Below are positions 13,238 to 16,021 of a DNA stretch of 16,021 nucleotides, piece by piece. A program made the translations under genes and the position numbers. The stretch is taken from assembly GCA_030740295.1 (NCBI GenBank), contig JASLXP010000952.1, positions 1-16,021 on the forward strand, written 5' to 3'. The stretch's first letter is position 1, and every line of letters starts with the position of its first letter. Source of the stretch: Planctomycetota bacterium (GTDB lineage: Bacteria > Planctomycetota > PUPC01 > JACPCR01). Below the pieces are notes generated by a model. That model made no database searches. It was not told the DNA's origin and saw only the letters and a list, made by a program, of their open reading frames with translations.

Positions 13238-16021
13238 CTAGAAATCGGGGTCGGCGGCTTCCAGGTCAGCGGGGTCGATTTCTTCCATTCCCGCGGGGTC
13301 GGCGGCTTCCAGCTTCGGTGGCCTGTGCTTGTAGACGAACTTCTCGGCGGCTTTACGTGTCGTCGGATTCTTCGTCTGCTTTACAACGCTTTGCATTATG
13401 TCCACGGCCTCCTGCTTCGTCTTCTCGTCCTCGATTTCCAGGGCCTCGGCGATCACCACCGCGGTGCCGGCTGCGTCTTCCCGCAGCGGTGCGTCGTTCA
13501 GGAGCGACTTGGTGAGTCGCAGGGCGCCGAGGGTTGCCAATTCCCGGAGTTCGGGGAGCGCGAGTCTCTTCTCTTCAGGACGCCGGGAAAGCCCCACAGA
13601 CTTTTCCAGGACTCCGAGCTTGTCCGATTCCGGAACCTTTCCCTTTGCTATGCGACTGAAGCAATGCTGAAGAGCGATGGAGTTTTCTTCGATGGTCTTG
13701 GCCTTCCTGGCGAGGGTTAACAGAGCTTCGGTGGCCGACGGGAACCGGGAAGAAGCCAGTATGTTGTAGGCTGCCTCGCGGATCTCCGGGCTCGGATCAG
13801 AGGTCGCCTTCACGACTGCAGACAGTCTCTCGGCTCCGGCCAGCGAAACCAGGGCTCCCAAGGCTGCGATTCGCGTATGCTTGTCTTTATGTTCGAGGAA
13901 AGTCTTGATGGTCGGGACTGCCTTGACGTCGCGCCTTTCCGCCAGCACACGCAGAATCTCCGGGCGCACGTTGTCCTGAGCCGACCCGAGGTACTCCAAC
14001 CACTTCTGTGTGGTCGCCTCCCCCGGGAGTTTGGCTGCCAACTCGCTCGCGAACTGGCGCACCCAGCGGTTCTGGCTGCTGAGAGCAGCCAGCAGGTCAC
14101 CAGAAGCTTCAGCGCCTTGCAGGGATACGAGGCGTTTCAAACAGAGCTTCTGGAGAACGTAGTCTTCTGGATTGTCGCGGATAAATTCCCGGCAGAGGGC
14201 AGCGAGCGCCGCGCGACCGGTGATCTGTGAAAGCTTGTCTTCCAACACCTTCCTGACCGGATCGTCCAGCAGCGCCACCATTGCAGGGTCCATGGCTTCG
14301 CTTGCGCTTCTGTAGCTTTCGGCACTGCCGTCGTCGCGACCGTTGACGGGAGTCAGGGTGAATTCTTTGATGGTCACGCCCTTGAGACGCTCATGGTCGC
14401 GCGAGAAGCGAAGGACGTTTCGGCCCTTGACCAGCGAGATCTCGACCGGCTTCGTCTTGTCCCAAAAGCCCACAGTATGGGGTAGTGCGATGTCGATAGG
14501 CTCCTTGGCGCCGTTGGCGGTGACGAACAAGTGCTGCTTCCAGCTTGGGGTCACCACCCGCGCGCTGAGCGTGTATTTGCCGGCTGCCGGCGCGTCAAAG
14601 GTGTACTCGAACTCCTCGTGCTTCCCCAGGCGGTTGTAGTGCAACTGCATCCCGCCCAGATTGCTTTTCATGAATTTAATCTTTCTCGTGCTGTTGGTCG
14701 GCTTGCTGCACGCGACGGCCGGAATCGTGATCACGCCGTCCTTGCCGACGACGATCTTTCGATCCTTATCGGTAATGGCCGCGGAGGTGATTTTCTCCTT
14801 CACCTTGGATTCATTCGCTTCGCCAATGTCCTCGCCAACGGCGGCCAGCTCGATTGCCTTGGCCTCCTCGATAATTGCCCGCTGTCGGTAGAGCGCCACC
14901 CCGTACCAGAAATCGGGTCTGCGGCCGATCAATCCGAAGACCCGCTTCTCACCCATGACATCGCCAATCCACTGTGCCCGCTTCACCTGCCGGAAGGGCT
15001 CGCCCGTCTTCCGCGCCTGCGTCACTGCCAGGAAATCGAGGTCGCTGGAATAGGGTCCCCCGGCCCAGCCAGGGACCCAACCCGCGCCCCAGCCTCCGCC
15101 AAGGCAGATCACCCAGCCTTCGGGAGTCCAGTGCGCCAAGGAGGCATGACCACGCTGGGGACGAGCAGTGGTGGGCACGCCGAAGCCGCGCAAAAGGAAG
15201 CGGCCGAAGAAGGCGCGCCGGCCGCAGACCCCGCCGTTCATCAGGATATTCTGAAAGAACTGGAGCTCAGGCCTGTCGTACTTGTTGTCCTGCGAGCCAT
15301 ACCTGATATCCGTCCTGACGGCTGCCACATAGCGCCAGCGGTAGTCCGGAGTGGAGATGTGGTCGGGTCGGTAGTTCCTGAGCATCTTTCGCCCCCAGGC
15401 GAGAGTCCAATCCGGCTCGTGGCCATTGACGACCATCCGAAAGTCCCAAACGGTCAGCTTCTTGAAGCCGGCATCCAGCTCGCCGTCCAGGTAGGCTCTC
15501 TCGAAATGGAAGTACCGCTTGACCGGGTCCACGGTCGCGGGGGCATCGGTCTTGGCCACGGGATTTCTCTGCTTGACGGGCGCCGCATGTTCCATGCTCG
15601 TGGCCAGCGCCAGCCGTTGTAGAACGCCGTCCTTCGCCTCTGTGCTCGCCTTCTGGATGTCGGTGTAAATCTTCATCGCCTGGCCGTACTTGCCACGCTT
15701 GGCACCGTCCGCCAGGACCATCCGAAGCATCAGATCGGCATCGGACAGCAGTCGCTCGACCAACTGTTCGTGTTTCGGGCCCGACTGGGCAAACTTTGCC
15801 AGACCACGCGGCGTGGCTTCGGACAGGACGACGTATTTCGCCAATTGGGCATCCAGCTTATCGCTGGTCAGAAAGGGATTCAGCTCTGTCAGGAGGGGAA
15901 CCGCCTCCGCCATTCTCCTGGCCATCTCCTTTGCGAACGCTGCGCTCCTGGGTTTTTCAGATTCAGAATCTTCCCCCGCTTCGGCAGCGAGGACTCTCAG
16001 AAACTTGAAGACGGCTTGAAT
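13238..16021 (-). CDS. Transglutaminase-like paralogue with binding module and HEAT-like repeats (5' end outside window)
   Basis: Numbering is from the ATG at 15925, but the frame stays open for all 32 codons up to the window edge (IQAVFKFLRVLAAEAG), so the gene probably starts outside. A helical region (10-130) precedes DPVKRYFHFERA and LTVWDFRMVV (133-166). A transglutaminase-like core has GGVCGRRAFFG (231-241, Cys234) and GHASLAHW (259-266, His260). The Asp seen in the plus-strand paralogue corresponds here to Cys274 in WVICLGGGW. A beta-sandwich-like module follows (395-525, with DAPAAGKY and VGFWDKTKPVEISLVKG). Helical HEAT-like repeats fill about 545-865 (for example HTRIAALGALVSLAGAERL). 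The tail is acidic (EAADPAG, EEIDPAD, EAADPD). It converges on its paralogue, from which it differs by the repeat region and tail. Function is unknown; an exported scaffold, binder or processing enzyme are all possible. Confidence 0.8.
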   Translation of the reverse strand: MQAVFKFLRVLAAEAGEDSESEKPRSAAFAKEMARRMAEAVPLLTELNPFLTSDKLDAQLAKYVVLSEATPRGLAKFAQSGPKHEQLVERLLSDADLMLRMVLADGAKRGKYGQAMKIYTDIQKASTEAKDGVLQRLALATSMEHAAPVKQRNPVAKTDAPATVDPVKRYFHFERAYLDGELDAGFKKLTVWDFRMVVNGHEPDWTLAWGRKMLRNYRPDHISTPDYRWRYVAAVRTDIRYGSQDNKYDRPELQFFQNILMNGGVCGRRAFFGRFLLRGFGVPTTARPQRGHASLAHWTPEGWVICLGGGWGAGWVPGWAGGPYSSDLDFLAVTQARKTGEPFRQVKRAQWIGDVMGEKRVFGLIGRRPDFWYGVALYRQRAIIEEAKAIELAAVGEDIGEANESKVKEKITSAAITDKDRKIVVGKDGVITIPAVACSKPTNSTRKIKFMKSNLGGMQLHYNRLGKHEEFEYTFDAPAAGKYTLSARVVTPSWKQHLFVTANGAKEPIDIALPHTVGFWDKTKPVEISLVKGRNVLRFSRDHERLKGVTIKEFTLTPVNGRDDGSAESYRSASEAMDPAMVALLDDPVRKVLEDKLSQITGRAALAALCREFIRDNPEDYVLQKLCLKRLVSLQGAEASGDLLAALSSQNRWVRQFASELAAKLPGEATTQKWLEYLGSAQDNVRPEILRVLAERRDVKAVPTIKTFLEHKDKHTRIAALGALVSLAGAERLSAVVKATSDPSPEIREAAYNILASSRFPSATEALLTLARKAKTIEENSIALQHCFSRIAKGKVPESDKLGVLEKSVGLSRRPEEKRLALPELRELATLGALRLTKSLLNDAPLREDAAGTAVVIAEALEIEDEKTKQEAVDIMQSVVKQTKNPTTRKAAEKFVYKHRPPKLEAADPAGMEEIDPADLEAADPDF
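13247..13312 (-). repeat. 24-base tandem repeat encoding the acidic C-terminal tail
   Basis: GGGGTCGGCGGCTTCCAG occurs exactly at 13247-13264 and 13295-13312. A diverged copy lies midway (from 13271), giving a 24-base (8-residue) period. It encodes the successive LEAADPAG, MEEIDPAD and LEAADPDF units at the end of the protein. The perfect match between the first and third copies suggests recent duplication or slippage. Confidence 0.75.

Noticed and set aside
14531..15622. A 363-codon plus-strand open frame
   Set aside because: It lies wholly antisense to the transglutaminase-like paralogue, whose domains are conserved. Its translation has no recognisable motif, as expected for a shadow frame in GC-rich DNA.
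1..16021. CRISPR arrays, tRNA or rRNA genes, a complete transposase
   Set aside because: None was seen. The repeats present are palindromic or protein-coding tandem units, not spaced direct repeats.

Overview
The window looks like chromosomal DNA from a member of the PVC superphylum, probably Planctomycetota or a relative in Verrucomicrobiota/Lentisphaerota. The grounds are family-level. They are a PQQ-type beta-propeller protein with an embedded methyltransferase-like fold, leucine-rich repeats of the DLSPLxGMPL type, a SASA-type esterase, long secreted proteins joining a transglutaminase-like fold to a carbohydrate-binding-like module, and palindromic GC-rich intergenic repeats. No rRNA, tRNA, CRISPR array or complete insertion sequence was seen.

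Positions 1-5819 hold a tight minus-strand operon, read right to left: a 1002-residue PQQ-propeller protein, a heparinase II/III-family polysaccharide lyase and a short leucine-rich-repeat protein. The first two genes overlap by four bases (GTGA). The third starts 14 bases after the second, or overlaps it by CTGA if a CTG start is used. All three appear to be exported. Upstream of the operon (5820-6115) lies a nested palindromic repeat. Beyond it is a minus-strand pectate-lyase-like beta-helix protein (6116-8086), whose reading frame begins with about 65 residues that look like the leftover C-terminus of a different glycosidase-type protein.

Positions 8087-10107 look like a zone of gene decay and insertion. 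An intact DUF4143-type AAA ATPase (8120-9286) sits between that glycosidase remnant and a frameshifted SASA-esterase remnant (about 9669-9815). Two very small minus-strand reading frames, possibly not real genes, run directly into the ATPase start.

Positions 10118-12972 carry two plus-strand genes, a SASA/sialate-O-acetylesterase-like SGNH hydrolase and a secreted protein with a transglutaminase-like core and a C-terminal carbohydrate-binding-like module. Converging on them is a longer paralogue of the second protein (13238 to beyond the window edge), which adds helical HEAT-like repeats and an acidic eight-residue repeat tail. A 74-base imperfect palindrome lies between the convergent genes.

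Taken together, the lyase, the beta-helix enzyme and the SGNH esterase suggest extracellular or periplasmic breakdown of an acidic, possibly O-acetylated polysaccharide. No SusC/SusD pair, sulfatase, transporter or regulator is visible. The propeller, leucine-rich-repeat and transglutaminase-like proteins have no assigned role, and the two transglutaminase-like paralogues are the least explained part of the window.
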